Assembly: GCA_030148365.1 (NCBI GenBank)
Contig: JASBTO010000013.1
Location: forward strand, 1 to 18,527
DNA from: Kangiellaceae bacterium
GTDB taxonomy: Bacteria > Pseudomonadota > Gammaproteobacteria > Enterobacterales > Kangiellaceae
DNA length: 18,527 nucleotides
Direction of reading: 5' to 3'
Numbering within the stretch: the stretch's first letter is position 1; every line of letters begins with the position of its first letter. Below the pieces are notes generated by a model that searched no databases, was not told the DNA's origin, and worked only from the letters and a program-made list of their open reading frames with translations. A program made the translations under genes and the position numbers. Below are positions 1-6,481 of this stretch, in pieces.

Positions 1-1344
1 TTGGCCTCCACCCTCCATAGCCACGCTGAGGCTTTCTCGGAAGCGGAAGAGTATGCGGACCGGGCTATGGGGCTGGCAGTAGAGGCTGGTATTGAGCAGT
101 GGCGATGCCACGCATTGCAGTCGGCGGGAGTGGCGAAGATCTTGGCCGAGAAATATAAGGATGCAAAGCCGATACTGGAGCAGGCCATAGAACTTTGCAC
201 TCAGATAAACGAGAAACTGGTCACGGCCAATGCGGAGAAAAGCCTGGCAAAGGCATTACAGAAAGAAGGAAAATACGAAGAAGCCATACTAAAACTCAAT
301 AAAGCGTTATACAAAGCCGAACAGAGTATGTTCGCCCATGACATAACCCATATAAATGCACTGCTTGCAGAAACTTACTATCTAATGGGGAATAGTTCCC
401 TAACTCTTGAGTATGCGCAAATAGCGAGAGATCGAGCCTTTAAAGTAAACGATCCCAGGACGATTCGGGATGTAACCAAGGTCATGGCGGATACGGCTGC
501 CTCTGCTGGTGATTATGAGCAGGCATTACAATTTTTCCGGGAGCACATGGATGCAAATCAGCGCGTGCAAAACGATATCAGAACCAAGCACCTTGCTTAC
601 CTGAGCACTAAATTCAACAATCTCGACAAGACCCGACAAATTGAATTATTAAACCAGCAAAACAAGGTACTGTCTCTGGAAACCAGCTTGGCGGACCAGT
701 CCCGACGAAATATATTGTTAATCGCATCTTTTGGTCTGATTTTGTTAATAGTTTCCCTTTTCTGGCTGTTGAAAACCCAGCGTCAAAAAAGAACTTTCAA
801 AACACTCTCTGAAGTCGACGGCCTGACAGGCATTGCCAATCGCCGTCACGCCATTGCCAGAGCCGAGCAATGGTACGAAAAGGTGGATGACGACTTCAGC
901 GTTATCATTATCGATCTCGACCATTTCAAAAAGGTCAATGATACCTATGGCCATGCCAGTGGTGACTGGGTATTGAAAAAGGTGGCGGAAGTGGTACAAG
1001 GAGAGGTGCGTCGCACGGACATTTTCGGCCGCACCGGTGGCGAGGAGTTTGCTATTTTCCTTCCGTCCACCCCGGAAGATGAAGCCTGCCAACTCGCGGA
1101 GCGTTGCCGGGTGGCAATCGGCAGTATCGACACCACGCCGAGCGGCGACAAATTCCCGATCAGTGCCTGCTTTGGCATCGCCGGAATCACGCACAAGAAC
1201 AAATCCCTCGGGCTGTTGATGCACCACGCCGATGAAGCCTTGTATCAAGCCAAAGATGAGGGCCGGAACCGGATTTGTTTGTACGAGCCGAATGTAAAAC
1301 CCGAAGCAACAGTTAAGCTGACTTCGGTGGTTAATCCGGCGTAG
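1..1344 (+). CDS. TPR-GGDEF diguanylate cyclase, membrane-anchored (5' end cut by window)
   Basis: Probably makes the second messenger cyclic di-GMP from two GTP at the inner membrane. Residue numbers count from base 1. Residues 1-230 are helical with TPR-like repeats (for example around 40-110), followed by a short coiled stretch. One membrane helix lies at about 237-257. The C-terminal GGDEF domain begins near DGLTGIANRR and carries an intact active-site motif GGEEF at 346-350. An RxxD product-inhibition site (R337-D340) sits five residues before it, so the enzyme is likely active and feedback-inhibited. The reading frame is open from the first base, so the true start is almost certainly upstream; the TTG at base 1 should not be taken as the start. 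The N-terminal sensor probably lies in the periplasm. Its base composition is more AT-rich in the TPR half than in the GGDEF half. Ligand and targets are unknown. Confidence 0.9.
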   Translation: MASTLHSHAEAFSEAEEYADRAMGLAVEAGIEQWRCHALQSAGVAKILAEKYKDAKPILEQAIELCTQINEKLVTANAEKSLAKALQKEGKYEEAILKLNKALYKAEQSMFAHDITHINALLAETYYLMGNSSLTLEYAQIARDRAFKVNDPRTIRDVTKVMADTAASAGDYEQALQFFREHMDANQRVQNDIRTKHLAYLSTKFNNLDKTRQIELLNQQNKVLSLETSLADQSRRNILLIASFGLILLIVSLFWLLKTQRQKRTFKTLSEVDGLTGIANRRHAIARAEQWYEKVDDDFSVIIIDLDHFKKVNDTYGHASGDWVLKKVAEVVQGEVRRTDIFGRTGGEEFAIFLPSTPEDEACQLAERCRVAIGSIDTTPSGDKFPISACFGIAGITHKNKSLGLLMHHADEALYQAKDEGRNRICLYEPNVKPEATVKLTSVVNPA

Positions 1345-1382
1345 AGCCGCCATGGGTGGCCGAGAGGGAACGTAGTGGGGGA

Positions 1383-1411
1383 CGGGGAATCCGGAGTGTC
1401 CGGATTCCCCG
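1383..1411. repeat. Perfect 13-bp inverted repeat, REP-like hairpin
   Basis: The arms CGGGGAATCCGGA (1383-1395) and TCCGGATTCCCCG (1399-1411) are exact reverse complements around a GTG loop. It lies 39 bases after the stop of the GGDEF gene. The outer CGTAG and CTACG (about 1370 and 1435) extend the symmetry. It could protect the upstream mRNA 3' end or act as a terminator, but there is no T-run after it. The motif is of a type dispersed in many proteobacterial genomes. Confidence 0.75.
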
Positions 1412-1651
1412 GATTCCGCTCCGCTTCATCCGGGCTACGTATATAGAGGGTGGGTGTTGCCGATGGATTGATCCGGCGCGGCTCTTGATTGTGCTCTTGA
1501 TCTGCGACTTGGAGCCGCCGAGAAGCGCAGGGAAATCCGGGAGAAGGGCCGAGGTGTTTGAGCGACGCCAGGAGCGAGTTCTCGGACCGCCGGATTTTCT
1601 GAGCATCGCAGGGGCACCCGAAGGGCGGCGTAATCGGAGCAAATGGCTTTG

Positions 1652-1677
1652 GTTACTTTCGCCGAAACGAAAGTAAC
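1652..1677. repeat. Perfect 10-bp inverted repeat of a dispersed element
   Basis: GTTACTTTCG (1652-1661) and CGAAAGTAAC (1668-1677) pair perfectly around CCGAAA. I recognise the motif from intergenic repeats in several proteobacteria, where it is often mis-annotated as the tail of a small hypothetical protein. Its function is unknown. Confidence 0.65.
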
Positions 1678-1683
1678 TCGCAT

Positions 1684-1699
1684 GCCGGGCGACCCCGGC
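1684..1699. repeat. Short GC-rich hairpin, possible weak terminator
   Basis: GCCGGG (1684-1689) and CCCGGC (1694-1699) pair around CGAC and are followed by GATCTTTCTCTT. The T-rich tail is interrupted, so termination is only possible. It probably belongs to the same dispersed element as the hairpin at 1652-1677. Confidence 0.4.
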
Positions 1700-1758
1700 G
1701 ATCTTTCTCTTAAAAAACTAAATAAAAAAATCTCAACCCCTCGGAGCCCCCCAAAAAA

Positions 1759-2550
1759 ATGAAAAACTCCCCCGGCACTCTCACCTGCGTCGGCACCGGC
1801 ATGAGTCTCGCCGGCCAGATCAGCGTCTACGCCCATAGCTGCATCGAAAACGCCGATGTGGTCTTCGCCCTCATGCCGGACGCCATTTCGGAAAACTGGC
1901 TGAAAACCCTGAACGACGATGTCAGAAGCCTGCAGCAGTTTTACGCCGTGGGTAAATCCCGCCGCGACTCCTACGCACAGATGGTCGAAGCCATGGTCTT
2001 GGAGGTCCGGGCCGGCAGGAAAGTCGTGGGCGCCTTCTACGGCCACCCCGGCGTCTTCGCCCAGGTGCCCCACGAGGCGATCCGCACCGCCCAGGCGGAA
2101 GGTTTCCGCGCCACCATGGAGCCGGGCATTTCTGCCGAAGCCTGCCTCTATGCCGATGTCGGCTTTGATCCGGGCAGCAGCGGGTGTCAGAGCTTCGAAG
2201 CCAGCCAGTTCATGTTCTACAACCATGTTGTCGACCCGACCGCCTATTTAATCCTGTGGCAGATCGGTATCGCCGGCGAGCATACCCTGACCCGTTTCGA
2301 GACCAATCCCGAGTGGCTCCGGATCCTGGTGGAGCATTTGCACCAGTGGTATCCCGACGATCATGAAATCCTGCTCTATGAAGCCGCGACTTTGCCAATA
2401 CAAACCCCTCGTATTGAATGGCTGAAATTGGCCGATTTGCCCACCGCCGAGACCAGCCAGAAAACCACGCTTTTGTTACCTCCGGCACAAAAAATGCTTC
2501 CGAATTGCGATATGCTCAGACGGCTCGGCATCAAGGAAAGTGATTTATAA
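1759..2550 (+). CDS. Borosin-type peptide alpha-N-methyltransferase (SonM-like), orphan
   Basis: Has the tetrapyrrole (corrin/porphyrin) methylase fold and most closely matches, from memory, the split borosin methyltransferase SonM of Shewanella. That enzyme uses S-adenosylmethionine to methylate backbone amides of a separate precursor peptide (SonA). Visible motifs are VGTGMSLAGQIS (11-22), FYAVGKSRRDSYAQMV (61-76), YGHPGVF (94-100), EPGISAEACLYAD (121-133) and QSFEASQFMF (144-153). Spacing suggests that Y62, R68 and Y72 correspond to the catalytic Tyr/Arg/Tyr of fungal OphMA (Y66, R72, Y76, as I recall them). At 263 residues it is a bare catalytic domain with no fused peptide at its C terminus, unlike fungal borosins. 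The ATG at 1759 fits the SonM N terminus; the ribosome-binding site is weak (GGAG about 12 bases upstream). No precursor gene is visible within 400 bases on either side. It could instead be a related methylase acting on another substrate. Confidence 0.82.
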   Translation: MKNSPGTLTCVGTGMSLAGQISVYAHSCIENADVVFALMPDAISENWLKTLNDDVRSLQQFYAVGKSRRDSYAQMVEAMVLEVRAGRKVVGAFYGHPGVFAQVPHEAIRTAQAEGFRATMEPGISAEACLYADVGFDPGSSGCQSFEASQFMFYNHVVDPTAYLILWQIGIAGEHTLTRFETNPEWLRILVEHLHQWYPDDHEILLYEAATLPIQTPRIEWLKLADLPTAETSQKTTLLLPPAQKMLPNCDMLRRLGIKESDL

Positions 2551-2604
2551 TCAGTTAGCTGGGACAGATTATCTCCTCAGGCTATAAATAAATCGGGAAA
2601 GTCT

Positions 2605-2632
2605 TTGATCTGATTAAGATTTGATCTAATAC
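2605..2632 (+). promoter_or_regulatory. Possible sigma-70 promoter for the sigma-54 activator gene
   Basis: TTGATC (2605-2610) and TAATAC (2627-2632) are separated by 16 bases in the AT-rich gap before the activator gene. They match the -35 and -10 consensus only partly, so this is a tentative call. Confidence 0.3.
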
Positions 2633-2681
2633 TAGAAGATTGCGCTATTGTCGTCGGTAGCGTCTGTTTCAGGAAGAACAT

Positions 2682-4025
2682 ATGGCTCACGCCCTGGTGG
2701 TGGATAACAACAAGGAATCAGTTACGGAGATCTGTCGCGTCTTCAGCGGCAACGATTTTTCAGTTGAAACCGTTGATGATCCGGCGGATGCGCGGGACGC
2801 AATCTCGCGCCAGATGCCGGAAGTGGTACTGGTCAATCTCAACGGCCGGGACCAGCGCAACGAGCGCGAAGCCATCTTTGAATTTCTCTCCGACGCCAAC
2901 CTCGGCAATGTCATCGAAATCTACCTGATGAGCGGTTCCCCTTCCTACAAGCTCGCCGCCGAAGGCATGCGCGCCGGCTCGAGTGACATCTTTGAATACC
3001 CCAAGGATCTGGAACGACTGGATCTGACCCTGAAAGAATTCCAGGAAGAAATGAGCTGCGAGCATGATCCCGAGCAACAACCCCACAAAAGTGGCCGGGG
3101 TCTGTTGCGGGGCAATTCCGCGCCCATGCGACGCTTGTACCGACTTATTCGCAAGGTAGCCGCCAGCGACGTAACGGTGTTTCTGGCCGGGGAAAGCGGC
3201 ACCGGAAAGGAACTGATTGCCAAGACCATTCATGAACTGGGTCCGCGCAAACAATGCCCGTTCGTGGCCGTCAATTGCGGCGCCATATCGCCCGAGTTGG
3301 CGGAAAGCGAAATTTTTGGCCATGTTAAAGGCTCGTTTACCGGGGCCAGTAAAAGTCACAAGGGCTATTTTCAACAGGCGGAAGGCGGCACGCTGTTTCT
3401 GGATGAAATCACGGAAATGAGTCCGGAACTCCAGGTCAAAATGTTACGGGTTCTGGAGTCTGAGAGTTACCGCCCGGTCGGCGCGGAAAAGGATCTGAAC
3501 GCTGACGTAAGAATCCTCGCCTCAACCAATCGCGAACCCGAGCAGGCGGTGGCGGAGAAGAAGTTGCGGGAAGATTTGTATTACCGTCTGGCCCAGTTCC
3601 CTATTCGGGTGCCATCGCTCCGAGAGCGGGGCGAAGATGTTGTGTCACTGGCCAAGCATTTTCTCAAAAAGGAGAACGACGCCAGTGGTCAGGAGAAAGT
3701 CTTTGGGGACGAAGTGCTAGAAATCCTGCGGCTGCATCACTGGCCGGGCAATGTTCGTGAGCTGAAAAACCTGGTGTCCCGCGCCCACCTGATTGCCGGC
3801 ACGGAGATCACTGTCGATGATCTGCCGGCCAACTTGCTCTCCGGCGAGGCGGAAGGAAGCCAGTTCATGCGTCTGTCCGTCGGCCAGTCCCTGGAAGACA
3901 TGGAAAGACGCATGATCTTCGCAACCCTGGAGCATTATGACGGCGACAAGAAGGAAGCGGCCGAAGTGCTGGGGATCAGTCTGAAGACGCTCTATAACCG
4001 ACTGAAAAAATATAATCTCGAATAG
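2682..4025 (+). CDS. Sigma-54-dependent activator with degenerate receiver domain (NtrC family)
   Basis: A bacterial enhancer-binding protein that would use ATP to open sigma-54 promoters. Residues 1-115 are a receiver-like domain, but the usual phosphoacceptor Asp is replaced by Asn (N52 in VLVNLNG), and the acidic pocket is D8-N9 with no clear switch Lys. Phosphorylation is therefore unlikely. The AAA+ domain (about 140-370) has Walker A GESGTGKE (170-177), the sigma-54 contact loop GSFTGA (217-222, a variant of GAFTGA) and Walker B TLFLDE (237-242). A Fis-type helix-turn-helix lies at about 421-447. AGGAAG precedes the ATG at 2682. The first sigma-54 promoter downstream (4150-4165) and paired repeats at 4031-4064 make the neighbouring envelope operon its likely target. 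The domain order resembles that of PrsR/AtoC-like regulators; the exact ortholog is not known to me. Confidence 0.93.
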   Translation: MAHALVVDNNKESVTEICRVFSGNDFSVETVDDPADARDAISRQMPEVVLVNLNGRDQRNEREAIFEFLSDANLGNVIEIYLMSGSPSYKLAAEGMRAGSSDIFEYPKDLERLDLTLKEFQEEMSCEHDPEQQPHKSGRGLLRGNSAPMRRLYRLIRKVAASDVTVFLAGESGTGKELIAKTIHELGPRKQCPFVAVNCGAISPELAESEIFGHVKGSFTGASKSHKGYFQQAEGGTLFLDEITEMSPELQVKMLRVLESESYRPVGAEKDLNADVRILASTNREPEQAVAEKKLREDLYYRLAQFPIRVPSLRERGEDVVSLAKHFLKKENDASGQEKVFGDEVLEILRLHHWPGNVRELKNLVSRAHLIAGTEITVDDLPANLLSGEAEGSQFMRLSVGQSLEDMERRMIFATLEHYDGDKKEAAEVLGISLKTLYNRLKKYNLE

Positions 4026-4030
4026 TCCGC

Positions 4031-4064
4031 TTTACATGTAATTATTACAATCTGCCATTTGTAA
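4031..4064. promoter_or_regulatory. Candidate enhancer (activator-binding) site, paired TTACA/TGTAA repeats
   Basis: Just after the activator stop codon, TTACA and TGTAA occur as two inverted pairs: TTACATGTAA (4032-4041, perfect palindrome) and TTACAA with TTGTAA (4045-4050 and 4059-4064, 8-base spacer). The block lies about 115 bases upstream of the sigma-54 promoter, a usual distance for enhancer-binding proteins with a Fis-type DNA-binding domain. This is inferred from symmetry and position only. Confidence 0.45.
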
Positions 4065-4149
4065 ACTTTGCAAAAAGCCCTCCTCAAACCACCCATCCTC
4101 CCAATCTGATTGACCGCAGACTCCCGTAATCACTGGATCCGAACCTTAT

Positions 4150-4165
4150 TGGCACAGTTACTGCT
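4150..4165 (+). promoter_or_regulatory. Sigma-54 (RpoN) promoter
   Basis: TGGCACAGTTACTGCT fits the sigma-54 consensus TGGCAC-N5-TTGCW at all but one position, with the invariant GG and GC exactly ten bases apart. It lies between a sigma-54 activator gene and the lipoprotein operon, pointing at the latter. The start of transcription is expected near 4176, giving a leader of about 118 bases. The leader includes a small hairpin (CCCGG and CCGGG, 4262-4275) just before the ribosome-binding site. Confidence 0.8.
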
Positions 4166-4293
4166 TTGTTTATTGCTGAGACCGATATTGGTCACAGGAT
4201 TATGATCCGGTGTCCGGGCGCTGACCATGTCAGGCCAGGCGCGCGATAACGGAATGAATGGCCCGGCAGACCGGGTAACAGCAGGGAGGTGCA

Positions 4294-4674
4294 ATGAACA
4301 GGAACCTGAAATATCCCCTCTTGGCCGCGGTGATGGGGCTGGCGCTTGCCGGCACCGGCTGCGCGACCCAACCGAAAATACCCGAAGCGCAATTCGCAAC
4401 CACCAAGGCAGCTATCGTCGAAGCTGAAGAAGCCGGCGGTCGTACGGTGGCCTCCAGAGAGATGCGAACCGCCGATCAGCATTTCGATGCTGCGAAGCGA
4501 GAAGCGAATGACGGCAACTATACCGGCGCCATGTATCTGGCCGAGAAAGCCGAGGCTGATGCCAAGCTGGCCGAAGCGCGGGCGGAAGCCGCCGAAGCGC
4601 AGAAAAGCGCCCGGGAATTGCAGGAGAGCATTCGCCTGTTGCGTCGGGAACTGGAACGGCAACTGAGCCAATAA
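4294..4674 (+). CDS. DUF4398-type lipoprotein
   Basis: A small predicted lipoprotein with a basic N terminus, a hydrophobic segment (9-22) and a likely lipidation Cys at 23. The lipobox GTGC is imperfect at -3. The rest is Ala/Glu/Arg-rich helix (about 35-126) with a DUF4398-like pattern (an AAKREAN segment, then a run of AEA repeats), probably a coiled coil in the periplasm. AGGGAGG four bases before the ATG supports the start. It is the first gene after the sigma-54 promoter and is followed 12 bases later by a larger relative with an OmpA domain. The pair probably work together, the small one lacking the peptidoglycan-binding part. Function is not established; a role in envelope integrity is inferred from context. 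Confidence 0.8.
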   Translation: MNRNLKYPLLAAVMGLALAGTGCATQPKIPEAQFATTKAAIVEAEEAGGRTVASREMRTADQHFDAAKREANDGNYTGAMYLAEKAEADAKLAEARAEAAEAQKSARELQESIRLLRRELERQLSQ

Positions 4675-4686
4675 ACAGGGGTGATT

Positions 4687-5607
4687 ATGAACAAGTCAGG
4701 GAAAAAACTGAGTTTGGCCTGTATCACCGCGGCAACGCTTGCGGCGTGTAGTACGGTCCCGGAGCGAAACCCGGTCGTTGAGCAGGCTGAAGCCAAAGTG
4801 GAAGCGGCGGCATCCGACCCGCAAGTGGTCGAGCACGCACCCGACAAGCTTGAAGAAGCTCAGCGGGATCTGAACCAGGCCAAATTGCTTTGGGAGAAAA
4901 ATCAGAACCGGGCGACCATCGAACACTATTCTTATCTGGCGGAAAAGAAAGCCATGACCGCCAGAGCATTAGCTGACCACGAGGTCGCCAAAGAACAGAT
5001 TGAAGCGGCAAGTACCGAGCGCGACAGGATTCTCTACGAAGCAAGATCGCGGCAACTGGTACTCGCCCAAACCCAGGCGGAGCTGAGCGCTGAAGCGGCA
5101 GCCATGGCCAGGCGCGAAGCCGAGCTGGCGCGCATGGAAGCCGCCAGTAAAAGCGCGGAACTGAAGCAAAAAAGCGCGGAGCTTCAGCAATTGAGGGAGA
5201 TGGTAAGCGAGCTCCAGGCCAAACAGACAGAGCGGGGACTGGTATTGACGCTGGGCGACGTTCTGTTCGACCTGGACAAGGCCGATCTCAAGGCTGGCGG
5301 CATGAAGAGTGTCGAGAAGCTGGCCGCCTTTCTCAAGGAATATCCTGAGCGCAAGGTACTCATCGAAGGCTTTACCGACAGTACCGGCGCGGAAGACTAC
5401 AACCAGCGCTTGTCAGAGCGCCGGGCAGGTTCGGTCCGTGACGCGTTGCTCGCACAGGGGATCGATCAAAGCCGAATTCAGATCCGTGGATACGGCGAAG
5501 CCTTCCCGGTAGCGACCAATAACACCAGCGCCGGACGGCAACAGAACCGTCGTGTGGAAGTGATCATTTCCGATCAATCCGGAGTCATTCCCGCACGGAC
5601 TCAATGA
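4687..5607 (+). CDS. OmpA-family lipoprotein with DUF4398-like helical region
   Basis: Likely anchors the outer membrane to peptidoglycan. The signal peptide ends in a good lipobox LAAC with Cys21. Residues about 30-180 are long charged helices resembling the preceding DUF4398 lipoprotein. The C-terminal OmpA-like domain (about 181-300) has LFDLDKADLK, the peptidoglycan-contact motif GFTDSTGAEDYNQRLSERRA, and a closing NRRVEV. The second ATG at 4687 is preferred over an in-frame GTG at 4681 because AGGGG overlaps that GTG and is well placed for the ATG. It lies 12 bases after the small lipoprotein gene, so the two are very likely co-transcribed from the sigma-54 promoter. Length (306 residues) suits this lipoprotein class. 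Confidence 0.9.
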   Translation: MNKSGKKLSLACITAATLAACSTVPERNPVVEQAEAKVEAAASDPQVVEHAPDKLEEAQRDLNQAKLLWEKNQNRATIEHYSYLAEKKAMTARALADHEVAKEQIEAASTERDRILYEARSRQLVLAQTQAELSAEAAAMARREAELARMEAASKSAELKQKSAELQQLREMVSELQAKQTERGLVLTLGDVLFDLDKADLKAGGMKSVEKLAAFLKEYPERKVLIEGFTDSTGAEDYNQRLSERRAGSVRDALLAQGIDQSRIQIRGYGEAFPVATNNTSAGRQQNRRVEVIISDQSGVIPARTQ

Positions 5608-5672
5608 TGCAGTATAGCCGCGCGGGTTGCTTCCCGTAAGGACTCGCGCGACTCTGGCGACTCGAGGAAACT

Positions 5673-5948
5673 ATGGCAAATCATGCAGTTAACGTCGAAC
5701 TCGGGCAATTGCTGAAACACACAGTCAGAAGCAAGAAAGGAGAAATACTTGGGCGTATTGATGATTTCATTATCAATGTGCGCGAAGGGCGAATCGAATA
5801 TATCAAACTGTTGATTCAATCGGACGGCGAGTCCTTCGAGCGAATCATCGCGATTCCCTGGAGCCAGTTCAAGCTGGACAGGACTAACGACGGCATAGAA
5901 CTGGATATCAGTAGTAGAGTTCTCAAGCTGGTGGCTGCAAACCGGTAG
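5673..5948 (+). CDS. PRC-barrel domain protein
   Basis: A 91-residue soluble protein that reads as a single PRC-barrel: strand patterns around LLKHTVRSKKGEILGRIDDF (12-31), a conserved GRIEYIKLLI segment, and IAIPWSQFKLD near 60-70. There is no signal peptide or membrane segment, so it is probably cytoplasmic. Stand-alone PRC-barrels occur in stress-associated operons but mostly lack a proven function; others are fused to ribosome-maturation (RimM) or photosynthetic proteins. GAGGAA precedes the ATG by a few bases. It lies 65 bases after the OmpA lipoprotein gene with no terminator between them, so it is probably part of the same transcription unit. Confidence 0.85.
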   Translation: MANHAVNVELGQLLKHTVRSKKGEILGRIDDFIINVREGRIEYIKLLIQSDGESFERIIAIPWSQFKLDRTNDGIELDISSRVLKLVAANR

Positions 5949-5994
5949 ACGGTTTGCCAAACCAGGTTTTTCAATAGCGAAAGGAGTGAGTGTT

Positions 5995-6171
5995 ATGTTG
6001 AGTTGGGCATTGGTTTTTCTGGTTATCGCACTGATAGCCGCATTCCTGGGATTTGGTGGCTTGGCAGGTGCAGCTGCCGGTATTGCCAAGATCCTGTTCT
6101 TTGTATTCCTGGTACTGCTGGTCATTTCCCTGATCATGCACGTGGTCAAGGGTCGCGGACCGAGCGTCTGA
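5995..6171 (+). CDS. DUF1328 small membrane protein (YtjA family)
   Basis: A 58-residue, very hydrophobic protein closely matching E. coli YtjA in pattern: the shared FLVIALIAA run (8-16), then a Gly/Ala-rich GFGGLAGAAAGIAKI, and a second membrane helix to about residue 51. It ends in a short basic tail. Two membrane helices are predicted. The start is the ATG at 5995: AAGGAG lies 8 bases before it, while the in-frame GTG at 5986 overlaps that site. The family has no known biochemical role but often appears among stress-induced genes, as here beside CsbD-like and BON genes. Confidence 0.92.
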   Translation: MLSWALVFLVIALIAAFLGFGGLAGAAAGIAKILFFVFLVLLVISLIMHVVKGRGPSV

Positions 6172-6218
6172 CGACACATCACATCAACCAGGCTTGCGCA
6201 TTCCAATAGGAGGTTATG

Positions 6219-6419
6219 ATGAACGAAGATATTGCTGAAGGTAAATGGAAGCAGCTGAAAGGCAAGGTTCAGGAAGAGTGGGGTGACCTTACGGACGATG
6301 AATTCGACCAGATCGAAGGTCGCCGCGAGAAGTTCGCCGGCATCATGCAGGAACGCTATGGTGTGGCCCGGGATGAGGCCGAGAGACGCTTTGACGAGTT
6401 CAAGCGCCGCCACGACTAG
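6219..6419 (+). CDS. CsbD-like general stress protein
   Basis: A 66-residue charged helical protein with the family signature GKWKQLKGKVQEEWGDLTDD, followed by the QIEGRREKFAGIMQERYG segment that marks the proteobacterial branch (YjbJ-like). CsbD of Bacillus is controlled by the stress sigma factor and YjbJ is abundant in stressed E. coli; the molecular function is unknown. AGGAGGT is ideally spaced (about 5 bases) for the second ATG at 6219, so that start is preferred over 6216. No signal peptide is present. It belongs to the run of small stress-type genes with gaps under 70 bases. Confidence 0.93.
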   Translation: MNEDIAEGKWKQLKGKVQEEWGDLTDDEFDQIEGRREKFAGIMQERYGVARDEAERRFDEFKRRHD

Positions 6420-6481
6420 GACTTTTGAAATAGAGCCAGCATCAGTCAGGATCGATAGTCAGAGCAGAAGCAGGAGGCACT

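Larger units (their letters stand above)
1345..1758. repeat. Non-coding region with REP-like inverted repeats
   Basis: This 414-base gap holds no convincing gene; the short open frames in it read as translated repeat (Arg/Pro/Gly-rich). It contains three perfect hairpins, listed separately at 1383-1411, 1652-1677 and 1684-1699. The segment 1408-1440, read on the minus strand, begins CGTAGCCCGGATGAAGCGGA. From memory this motif recurs in the intergenic DNA of many proteobacteria. The stretch 1550-1700 likewise resembles a widespread dispersed element ending in a GTTACTTTCG hairpin. I infer two different repeat families placed end to end. Bases 1700-1758 are A-rich and lead into the next gene; no clear promoter is seen. 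Confidence 0.6.

Noticed and set aside
1356..1676. A 106-residue plus-strand frame upstream of the methyltransferase, considered as a borosin precursor
   Set aside because: It runs through the hairpins of the repeat region, is Arg/Pro/Gly-rich, has no ribosome-binding site and has no likeness to the SonA helical domain.
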